The position numbers and the translations under genes are program-made. A stretch of DNA of 5,197 bases, taken from NCBI GenBank assembly GCA_013816105.1, contig JACDEY010000098.1, forward strand, positions 1 to 5,197, in the 5' to 3' direction. The notes beneath the pieces are model-generated. The model was not told where the DNA came from and did not search any database. It worked only from the letters and a program-made list of their open reading frames with translations. Of this stretch, positions 1 to 5,027 are shown piece after piece. Position 1 is the first letter of the stretch, and every line of letters begins with the position of its first letter. The DNA comes from Actinomycetota bacterium (GTDB taxonomy: Bacteria; Actinomycetota; UBA4738).

Positions 1-1
1 C

Positions 2-697
2 CTTCGTGTGGACGTCCTCACGCTGTTCCCCAGGTTCTTCGAAGCTCCGCTGGAGGAGAGCCTGCTGGGGCGGGCCGTGGCCGGGGGCCTCGTGGAGGTC
101 CGCCTGCACGACATCCGGGGCTTCGCATCCGACCGTCACCGGCAGGTCGACGACTACGGGTTCGGCGGCGGACCCGGCATGGTCCTGAAGCCCGAGCCCA
201 TCGTGGGTGCCGTGGAGGCGCTCGAAGAGGGGTCGAAACGAGTGGTGCTGCTGTCCCCGGCAGGCCGCCCCCTCACCCAGGCGCTCGTCAAGGAGCTGGC
301 GAAGGAATCGTGGCTCGTGTTGATCTGCGGTCGGTACGAGGGCGTGGACGAGCGGGTCGTGGACCTGCTCGGGGCGGAAGAGGTCTCTATCGGCGACTTC
401 GTCCTCGCGGGCGGTGAGGTGGCCGCGCTGGCGATGCTCGAGGCGGTCGTCCGGCTGGTGCCAGGGGTCGTCGGGAACGAGGAATCGGTGATCTCGGAGT
501 CGTTCGAGGGGCGCCTGCTCGATCACCCTCACTACACGCGGCCCCGGGAGTTCCGCGGGGCGGTCGTTCCAGAGGTACTGCTATCCGGGGACCATGGCCG
601 GATCTCCCGCTGGCGCAGGGAGGCCGCTCTCGAGAAGACGAGGCGTAATCGCCCGGACCTTCTCTGCGATGGGCCCTCGGGCCGGGCGTCCGAGTGA
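2..697 (+). CDS. trmD: tRNA (guanine-37-N1)-methyltransferase TrmD (5' end probably cut)
   Basis: TrmD transfers a methyl group from S-adenosylmethionine to N1 of G37, next to the anticodon of tRNAs reading CNN-type codons, and so prevents +1 frameshifting. It is a cytosolic homodimer with a SPOUT trefoil-knot fold. Counting from the GTG at base 8 as residue 1, the sequence shows the family start DVLTLFP, then DDYGFGGGPGM (48-58), the knot strands LSPAGRPLTQ (82-91), CGRYEGVDERV (107-117) and SIGDFVLAGGE (127-137), and finally LLDHPHYTRP (170-179), where Asp172 matches the catalytic Asp of E. coli TrmD. The C-terminal domain with LLSGDHGRISRWRR is complete. GTG at 8 is the only start codon in frame inside the window, but relatives carry two or three residues before DVLTLFP. 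The frame is open leftward (Leu-Arg), so the true start is probably just outside. In relatives rpsP and rimM lie upstream. The identification is firm. Confidence 0.97.
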   Translation, partial: LRVDVLTLFPRFFEAPLEESLLGRAVAGGLVEVRLHDIRGFASDRHRQVDDYGFGGGPGMVLKPEPIVGAVEALEEGSKRVVLLSPAGRPLTQALVKELAKESWLVLICGRYEGVDERVVDLLGAEEVSIGDFVLAGGEVAALAMLEAVVRLVPGVVGNEESVISESFEGRLLDHPHYTRPREFRGAVVPEVLLSGDHGRISRWRREAALEKTRRNRPDLLCDGPSGRASE

Positions 698-703
698 GCG
701 AAG

Positions 704-745
704 AGCCGGTGCTATCATGGGCGTCCCGCTCCGGATCGACCGGCT
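704..745 (+). repeat. Short inverted repeat flanking the rplS promoter candidate
   Basis: AGCCGGT (704-710) and ACCGGCT (739-745) are perfect 7-base inverted arms separated by 28 bases that contain the TATCAT element and the predicted start point. Only a transcript reading through from trmD would contain both arms and could fold them. Arms of this length made mostly of G and C can occur by chance in DNA of this composition, so a function is not claimed. Confidence 0.3.
710..718 (+). promoter_or_regulatory. Candidate extended -10 promoter for rplS
   Basis: In the 60-base gap between trmD and rplS, TGCTATCAT reads as an extended -10 element: TG, one base, then TATCAT, matching the actinobacterial TANNNT consensus at five of six bases of TATAAT. 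Transcription would start near base 725 and give a leader of about 33 bases. No convincing -35 hexamer is seen 16-18 bases upstream, which an extended -10 can tolerate. This would let rplS and the genes behind it be expressed independently of the rpsP-rimM-trmD transcript. It is read from sequence only. Confidence 0.45.
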
Positions 746-757
746 GGACGGCATCGC

Positions 758-1162
758 ATGAACAAGACCGACCTCGTAGAGAAGCCGCGCCTGCGCGATG
801 ATCTCCCCCGGTTCCGCTCCGGGGACTCCGTGCGTGTTCACGTCCGCGTGGCCGAGGCGGGTCGCGAGCGCATCCAGGTTTTCCAGGGGGTCGTCATCCG
901 CCGGCAGGGTGGGGGCCTGCGCGAGACGTTCACCGTCCGGAAGATCTCATTCGGCGTGGGCGTGGAGCGGACCTTTCCCTTCCACTCGCCGACCATAGCG
1001 AGCGTCGAGGTGGTGAGTCGCGGCCGGGTCCGCCGGGCGAAGCTCTACTACCTCAGGGAGCGCCGCGGAAAGCGCGCCCGTATCCGGGAGCTTCGTGAGC
1101 CCGTCCCCGCTCGCGCCGCCTCGGGCGGGACGCCTGGGGGAGCCGAGGCGGAGCAGGGCTGA
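758..1162 (+). CDS. rplS: 50S ribosomal protein L19
   Basis: L19 is a structural protein of the large subunit, placed at the interface with the 30S subunit near helix 14 of 23S rRNA. The 134-residue product carries the family core from [20 protein letters not shown] through [33 protein letters not shown] and the signature [18 protein letters not shown], ending in [18 protein letters not shown]. Most relatives have about 115 residues. The surplus is a C-terminal tail rich in Ala, Gly, Pro and Glu (about residues 111-134) beyond the conserved basic end, as some high-GC actinobacteria have. The start at ATG 758 fits the family, although the upstream Shine-Dalgarno match (GGA) is weak. A promoter candidate lies 40 bases upstream, and lepB starts 5 bases after the stop, so the two are probably co-transcribed. 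Confidence 0.98.
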   Translation: MNKTDLVEKPRLRDDLPRFRSGDSVRVHVRVAEAGRERIQVFQGVVIRRQGGGLRETFTVRKISFGVGVERTFPFHSPTIASVEVVSRGRVRRAKLYYLRERRGKRARIRELREPVPARAASGGTPGGAEAEQG

Positions 1163-1167
1163 GCGAG

Positions 1168-1911
1168 ATGCCCCCCGGCCACCCATCGTCGCCCGGGACG
1201 GCACTTTCCTCCAGCCGCGCCGATTCCGAGGAACGAGCATCGGTCCTAACCGAACCTGTGCCACCACCGCTGCCCGAGCCCCCGCCGCCGGGAAGCCAGA
1301 AGGATGACGAACGGCCGTCGCACCCGCTGGCGTTCCTCCGCGAGGTGCCGGTCCTGCTCCTTGTCGCATTTCTCCTGGCGCTGATCATCAAGACCTTCGT
1401 CGTCCAGGCGTTCTTCATCCCATCTCAGTCCATGGAGCGGACGCTCGAGGTCGGCGACCGGGTGCTCGTCAACAAGATCGTGTACCACCTGCACCCGCCG
1501 CGGCGCGGAGACGTCATCGTCTTCGAGGACCCCAACCCCGAGCCCCACGCCCCTCGCAGCGTTCTAGCGGCGGTGTGGGACTGGTTGACCGAGGGGCTCG
1601 GGGTCTCGGCGAACGCCGAGAAGGACTTCATCAAGCGCGTAATCGCGCTTCCCGGCGAGACCATCGAGATCCGGCAGGGGGTGGTCTTCATCGATGGCCG
1701 AGAGCTGAACGAGCCGTACGTGGGCCGGCTCGCGGATACGCGTGACTATCCGAAGACGACGGTTCCGGAGGATCGCCTGTTCGTGATGGGGGACAACCGC
1801 CCGAACTCGAACGACTCCCGCTTCAGCCTGGGCTTCATTCCGGAGGATAGGGTCATCGGGCGGGCCTTCGTCCTCGTCTGGCCGCCCTCCCGCATCGGAT
1901 GGCTTCACTAG
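1168..1911 (+). CDS. lepB: Signal peptidase I (S26 family)
   Basis: LepB cuts signal peptides from exported pre-proteins at the outer face of the cytoplasmic membrane, using a Ser/Lys dyad. The 247-residue protein has a cytoplasmic N-terminal tail of about 57 residues that is very rich in Pro, including Pro-Pro-Pro at 32-34 and four Pro at 38-41. One membrane segment follows (about 61-79), then the extracytoplasmic catalytic domain. Box B is FIPSQSM with nucleophile Ser88. Box D is DFIKRVIALPGE with general base Lys156, and box E is MGDNRPNSNDSR (207-218). A segment of about 30 residues (120-150) lies between boxes C and D. The ATG lies 5 bases after the rplS stop with only a poor Shine-Dalgarno match, and an in-frame GTG at 1258 is a less likely alternative start. 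The 3' end overlaps rnhB by 13 bases. All catalytic motifs are intact. Confidence 0.97.
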   Translation: MPPGHPSSPGTALSSSRADSEERASVLTEPVPPPLPEPPPPGSQKDDERPSHPLAFLREVPVLLLVAFLLALIIKTFVVQAFFIPSQSMERTLEVGDRVLVNKIVYHLHPPRRGDVIVFEDPNPEPHAPRSVLAAVWDWLTEGLGVSANAEKDFIKRVIALPGETIEIRQGVVFIDGRELNEPYVGRLADTRDYPKTTVPEDRLFVMGDNRPNSNDSRFSLGFIPEDRVIGRAFVLVWPPSRIGWLH

Positions 1912-2633
1912 GCGCGAGGCAGCTCGACCACTACGAACGACGGCTCCACGCCGAGGGGTTCGACCGGATCGCGGGTGTCGACGAGGCCGGCCGGGGGGCG
2001 CTCGCCGGTCCACTGGTCGCGGCGGCGGTCATCCTGCCCCAGGGCTTCGGCGTCGAGGGCCTGCGGGACTCGAAGCTGCTCACCGCGCTTCAGCGCGACC
2101 GGTGGTTCGATCGCATCCGCGCGGCGGCTCTCGCCTACTCCGTTTGCAGGGTGTTCCCGCGGCGCATCGATGCCAGGGGCCTCCACGTGTCGAACCTCGC
2201 CCTGCTCCGCCGAGCGCTCTACGCGCTGGACGTCGTGCCGGACTTCGTCCTGATGGACGGGTTCTCCCTCCCCGGGATGCGGTTCCCGCACCTCGCCATC
2301 CGAAAGGGGGACGTTGTGACCGCCTCGGTCGCGGCGGCGTCGGTGATCGCCAAGGTCACCCGGGATCGCATCATGGACCGTTACCACCGTCGGTTCCCGG
2401 AGTACGGCTTCGACCAGAACCGCGGTTACGGGACGGACGCGCACCGCGCCGCAATCGTGCGATGCGGCCCCTCGCCGGTCCACCGCATGTCGTTCAAGGG
2501 CCTCAAACTGTACGCACAGGACGTCGAGACGTACGCGGCGCTCTACGGGGCGGCCGTCCCCGCCGGGGAGACGGTGGGCGGTATCACGGATGATGAGACG
2601 AGGACGTCCACCGGGAAGGGCGAGGGGACATGA
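1899..2633 (+). CDS. rnhB: Ribonuclease HII
   Basis: RNase HII cuts the RNA strand of RNA-DNA hybrids and nicks 5' of single ribonucleotides embedded in duplex DNA, starting ribonucleotide excision repair. Within 244 residues the sequence shows GVDEAGRGALAGPLV (26-40) with Asp28 and Glu29, LRDSKLL (55-61), LMDGF with Asp120, RKGD with Asp138, then SVAAASVIAKVTRDRIM (143-159) and YGFDQNRGYGT. The four acidic residues match the metal-binding set of E. coli RNase HII (D16, E17, D108, D126). The C-terminal 25 or so residues (rich in Gly, Thr and Glu) are outside the family core and probably disordered. The ATG lies inside the last codons of lepB without a clear Shine-Dalgarno site, so translation is probably coupled. 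The stop overlaps the next start as ATGA. Confidence 0.97.
   Translation: MASLGARQLDHYERRLHAEGFDRIAGVDEAGRGALAGPLVAAAVILPQGFGVEGLRDSKLLTALQRDRWFDRIRAAALAYSVCRVFPRRIDARGLHVSNLALLRRALYALDVVPDFVLMDGFSLPGMRFPHLAIRKGDVVTASVAAASVIAKVTRDRIMDRYHRRFPEYGFDQNRGYGTDAHRAAIVRCGPSPVHRMSFKGLKLYAQDVETYAALYGAAVPAGETVGGITDDETRTSTGKGEGT
2622..2627 (+). promoter_or_regulatory. Ribosome binding site for the DUF2469 gene
   Basis: GAGGGG ends two bases before the ATG at 2630, with GGAAGGG (2614-2620) just upstream at a more usual distance. Together they form a purine-rich Shine-Dalgarno region inside the last codons of rnhB. This supports the ATGA start and the N-terminus MSDEDIERYE, which matches the family. Confidence 0.6.
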
Positions 2634-2974
2634 GCGACGAAGACATCGAGCGGTACGAAGACGACATGGAGATGCGGCTGTGGCGTGAGTACCGGGACGT
2701 GCTCCCGATGTTCTCCTACGTGGTGGAGACCGAGCGCCGCTTCTACCTGACGAACGGCGTCGATCTGGTGAAGCACGAGGATCCCGGCGGCCCCTGGTTC
2801 GAGCTCGAGCTCAACGACGCGTGGGTGTGGGACATGTACCGACCGGCCCGGTTCGTCACACACGTGCGAGTGCTCACCACGAACGATGTCAACATCGAGG
2901 AGCTGGTCCACAAGGATCCGCGCCCGGAGGACGCCCTGGGTGACGCGCCGGCCGTTGGAGACGACACAGTCTGA
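2630..2974 (+). CDS. DUF2469 protein, actinobacterial conserved protein of unknown function
   Basis: The molecular function of this family is not known. The 114-residue product is acidic, has no signal peptide or membrane segment and should be cytosolic. It aligns by eye with M. tuberculosis Rv2901c: MSDEDIERYEDDMEMRLWREY, then FSYVVETERRFYLTN (28-42), then a block ending in LNDAWVWDMYRPARFVTHVR (residues 61-80, the most characteristic part), and VNIEELV near residue 87. The acidic tail after about residue 95 (PEDALGDAPAVGDD) is not conserved. The gene is joined to rnhB by an ATGA overlap, and in relatives it also sits between rnhB and yraN, so it is presumably made together with RNase HII. 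A role in nucleic acid metabolism is only guilt by association. Confidence 0.93.
   Translation: MSDEDIERYEDDMEMRLWREYRDVLPMFSYVVETERRFYLTNGVDLVKHEDPGGPWFELELNDAWVWDMYRPARFVTHVRVLTTNDVNIEELVHKDPRPEDALGDAPAVGDDTV
2926..2930 (+). promoter_or_regulatory. Shine-Dalgarno candidate for yraN start at 2940
   Basis: GGAGG lies 9 bases before the GTG at 2940, a normal spacing, and is the best ribosome-binding match for any in-frame yraN start. It falls inside codons for Pro-Glu-Asp near the end of the DUF2469 gene, so it could be a coincidence of coding sequence. Confidence 0.4.
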
Positions 2975-3413
2975 ACCCCTGAGCAGCGGGCAGGAGGCGA
3001 CGTCTCGGACTGTCGGTGGGGAGCGCCACACTCCGGTCGTGCGCGGGGTATGCGGATCGGCGTCTCGCTCTCTCGTCGGCACGGCCGGCGAGGCGGCTGC
3101 CGTCGCTCACTACCGGCGGGTCGGCTATCGGGTCCTCGCGCGAAACTGGCGGTGCCGCCTCGGAGAGATCGACCTCGTTCTCGTCCGAGGACCAACGCTC
3201 ATCGTCTGCGAGGTGAAGTCGCGCCGCGGCTCGGCGCTCGGGGGGCCGTTCGAGGCCGTCACGTGGGCCAAGCAGCGGAAGCTTCGCCTGCTGGCAGAGA
3301 CATTCCTCATCGCCTCCGGCCTCAGGCCGCCCGAGGTTCGATTCGACGTGGCGAGCGTGATGATCGACGCGGGGGGAACCGCGCGCGTTCACGTGTTCGA
3401 GAACGCCTTCTGA
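2940..3413 (+). CDS. yraN: YraN/UPF0102 family nuclease-fold protein (start uncertain)
   Basis: YraN proteins have a restriction-endonuclease-like fold related to archaeal Holliday junction resolvases. Their cellular role is poorly defined. Counting from GTG 2940 (157 residues), the core is LVGTAGEAAAVAHYRRVGYR (46-65, Glu51), NWRCRLGEIDLVL with Glu76 and Asp78, then VCEVKSRRG with Glu91 and Lys93. This is the D-x(n)-E-x-K metal-binding motif, followed by AVTWAKQRKLRLLAETFL and a VRFDVASV strand. Family members usually have 115-130 residues. GTG 3039 would give 124 and is the alternative start, whereas GTG 2940 has the better Shine-Dalgarno site and overlaps the DUF2469 gene by 35 bases. The frame is open further up to an ATG at 2886, but that would overlap DUF2469 by 89 bases. 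TTG 2955 is also in frame. Family assignment is firm; the start is not. Confidence 0.9.
   Translation: MTRRPLETTQSEPLSSGQEATSRTVGGERHTPVVRGVCGSASRSLVGTAGEAAAVAHYRRVGYRVLARNWRCRLGEIDLVLVRGPTLIVCEVKSRRGSALGGPFEAVTWAKQRKLRLLAETFLIASGLRPPEVRFDVASVMIDAGGTARVHVFENAF
2992..3035 (+). other. AGGAGG site followed by an imperfect hairpin before GTG 3039
   Basis: AGGAGG (2992-2997) is a near-perfect Shine-Dalgarno sequence, but no ATG, GTG or TTG in the yraN frame lies at the usual distance. Bases 3006-3013 (CGGACTGT) can pair with 3028-3035 (ACACTCCG) at seven of eight positions with a 14-base loop. The GTG at 3039 comes three bases after the stem. The structure is read by eye and not computed. Confidence 0.3.
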
Positions 3414-3473
3414 GGACGCGGTTCGGACCTCCCACTCATCATCCTGCGGGCGGGTCATGTCGGTGGGGGCCCC

Positions 3474-3479
3474 TAGCCT
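3474..3479 (+). promoter_or_regulatory. Candidate -10 element for a leaderless comM transcript
   Basis: TAGCCT matches the actinobacterial TANNNT -10 pattern and ends six bases before the comM ATG, so transcription would start at the A of the start codon. No purine-rich Shine-Dalgarno site lies 5-12 bases before that ATG (GGTGGGGG at 3462-3469 is too far), as expected for a leaderless message. No good -35 box is seen. The rest of the 72-base gap after yraN shows no clear terminator; GGGGCCCC at 3466-3473 is a short palindrome just before this element. Confidence 0.4.
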
Positions 3480-3485
3480 CGACCC

Positions 3486-5027
3486 ATGTACGGGCGCGTC
3501 TCCGGCGTTGCGGTGGTCGGCGTTCAGGGGCACGTCATCTCGATCGAGGCCCACGTCGGGCGGGGACTCCCGGCGCTGATGCTGACGGGGCTTCCGGGCG
3601 CGGGCGTGTCCGATGCGCGCGAACGGGTCCGCCCGGCGGTGGAGAGCTCGGGCCTCGAGTGGCCACTCCGGCGCGTCGTGGTCAACCTGTCCCCGGCCAA
3701 CGTTCGCAAGGACGGGCCCGGGTTCGACCTCCCGCTCGCCCTAAGCGTGCTGGCCGCGTCGGCGCAGGTGCCGGCCTCGGCGCTCGCCCCGTACGCCGTC
3801 TCGGGAGAGCTCTCCCTGAAGGGGGAACTGATCGCGACGCCCGGAGTCCTCGCCGTGGCGATGGCGGCCGGTTCGGCCGGGCTGGGCGGCGTGATCGTCC
3901 CCGAGGCCAACGGGGCCGAGGCCGAACTCGTCGAGGGCCTGCACGTCGTCGCCGCACCCACTCTGCGGCGCGTGGTGGACTTCCTGAGAGGTTTCTGGAG
4001 ACCGGAGCCAGGAACGGGAACCCGGCCGCCTTCGCCCGCGGAGTCTCCCTCAGGACCCGATCTCTCGGACGTCAGGGGCCAGGACATGGCTCGTCGCGCG
4101 CTCGAGATCGCGGCCGCGGGGGGCCACAACGTCTTGATGGTGGGACCTCCCGGCTCGGGAAAGACGATGCTCGCACGGCGGCTTCCCTCCATCCTTCCTG
4201 CGCTCACCCGGGGCGAGGCCCTGGAGGTGACCCGGCTGCACTCCGTAGCCGGATTGCTCCTCGGCGGTGGCCTCGTGCAGAGCCGCCCGTTCCGCTCGCC
4301 GCATCAATCGGTGTCGCCGGCCGGCCTGCTGGGGGGCGGAACCGGGTTCCTGCGCCCGGGCGAGGTCTCGCTGGCCCACAACGGTGTGCTGTTCCTCGAC
4401 GAGGTGACGGAGTTTCGGCGGGACGCGCTCGAGGGTCTCCGTCAGCCTCTCGAGGATGGGCGCGTGGTCGTGACCCGGGCGGTTGGAGCCGTGGAGTTTC
4501 CGGCCCGGTTCACCCTCGTTGCCGCCTCGAACCCGTGTCCGTGCGGATTCGAGGGGGATCTGCGACGCGCCTGCCGGTGCCTTCCCAATCGGGCGGAGGC
4601 GTATCGTCAGCGCCTCTCCGGCCCGATGCTCGACCGCGTGGACATCCAGCTCGCCGTTCCAAGGCTGTCCCGCGCCGAGTTGCTCGGCTCCCAGCTGGGA
4701 GAGCCCTCGGCGCGGGTACGGGCTCGGGTGGAGGACGCACGGGAGCGGCAGCGGCGGCGGCTCGCCGGTTCTCCCTGGACCTGCAACGCTCACACGCCCG
4801 GATCGAGAGCCCGGCTCGAGGCTCGAATGACCGATTCCGCCGAGTCGCTGCTGTCGCTAGCCGTCGAGAGCCTCGCGCTCTCGGGCCGGGCGTTCGACCG
4901 TGCCGTGAAGGTCGCGCGCACCATCGCGGACCTGGGCGGAAGCGACCGGGTCGACGCCGAGCACATGTCCGAGGCTCTGGGATACCGGGCGCTGGGCCGG
5001 CGAGACGAGGTGGCCGAGGCCGGATGA
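3486..5027 (+). CDS. comM: ComM/YifB family Mg-chelatase-like AAA+ ATPase
   Basis: ComM is a hexameric AAA+ helicase that promotes branch migration during natural transformation, shown in Vibrio cholerae. Actinobacterial homologues are less studied. The 513-residue product has the usual length. Residues 1-170 form the N-terminal ChlI/Lon-protease-like S5 fold, with VVVNLSPANVRKDGPGFDLP (64-83). A Pro-rich linker (172-191) leads to the ATPase: VRGQDMARRALEIAAAGGHN (196-215), Walker A GPPGSGKT (220-227), SPHQSVSPAGLLGGG (271-285), Walker B VLFLDE (301-306) and sensor 1 in ASNPCPCG (347-354). The family cysteine cluster is Cys351, 353, 363 and 365, and LSGPMLDRVD (377-386) holds the likely arginine finger Arg384. 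The C-terminal lid has GRAFDRAVKVARTIADLGG (467-485). No key residue is missing. It lies 72 bases after yraN, possibly with its own promoter, and overlaps the next frame by ATGA. Confidence 0.97.
   Translation: MYGRVSGVAVVGVQGHVISIEAHVGRGLPALMLTGLPGAGVSDARERVRPAVESSGLEWPLRRVVVNLSPANVRKDGPGFDLPLALSVLAASAQVPASALAPYAVSGELSLKGELIATPGVLAVAMAAGSAGLGGVIVPEANGAEAELVEGLHVVAAPTLRRVVDFLRGFWRPEPGTGTRPPSPAESPSGPDLSDVRGQDMARRALEIAAAGGHNVLMVGPPGSGKTMLARRLPSILPALTRGEALEVTRLHSVAGLLLGGGLVQSRPFRSPHQSVSPAGLLGGGTGFLRPGEVSLAHNGVLFLDEVTEFRRDALEGLRQPLEDGRVVVTRAVGAVEFPARFTLVAASNPCPCGFEGDLRRACRCLPNRAEAYRQRLSGPMLDRVDIQLAVPRLSRAELLGSQLGEPSARVRARVEDARERQRRRLAGSPWTCNAHTPGSRARLEARMTDSAESLLSLAVESLALSGRAFDRAVKVARTIADLGGSDRVDAEHMSEALGYRALGRRDEVAEAG

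Noticed and set aside
731..743. CCGG-ATCGA-CCGG hairpin in the rplS leader as an L19-type regulatory RNA
   Set aside because: The stem is only 4 bp with no further pairing, too weak to claim a ribosomal leader element.
947..1418. Minus-strand frames over the rplS-lepB junction
   Set aside because: They are antisense to the L19 C-terminus and LepB N-terminus, Arg/Gly/Ser-rich and without homology that I recognise.
1908..2593. Minus-strand frame 1908-2483 and plus-strand frame 2102-2593 within rnhB
   Set aside because: RNase HII motifs run intact through the rnhB frame; the others have no recognisable domain and are compositional by-products.
3414..3485. Intrinsic terminator after yraN
   Set aside because: GGGGCCCC is a palindrome without a loop or T-run, so it does not form a standard terminator; the gap is better explained as promoter space.
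2543..3554. Minus-strand frames spanning DUF2469 and yraN (2543-3082, 2743-3195, 2889-3554)
   Set aside because: They lie opposite two conserved genes, cross their boundaries and show no domain or plausible ribosome binding site.
4746..4762. CGG-rich triplet run in comM as a repeat
   Set aside because: It encodes an Arg/Gln-rich helix (RQRRR) typical of high-GC codon use and is only a few units long.
3524..4793. Long open frames on the minus strand opposite comM (3524-4207 and 4050-4793)
   Set aside because: They mirror a clearly conserved comM reading frame with all AAA+ motifs; their translations are low-complexity Arg/Gly/Pro-rich and resemble no family. Such shadows are expected in high-GC genes.
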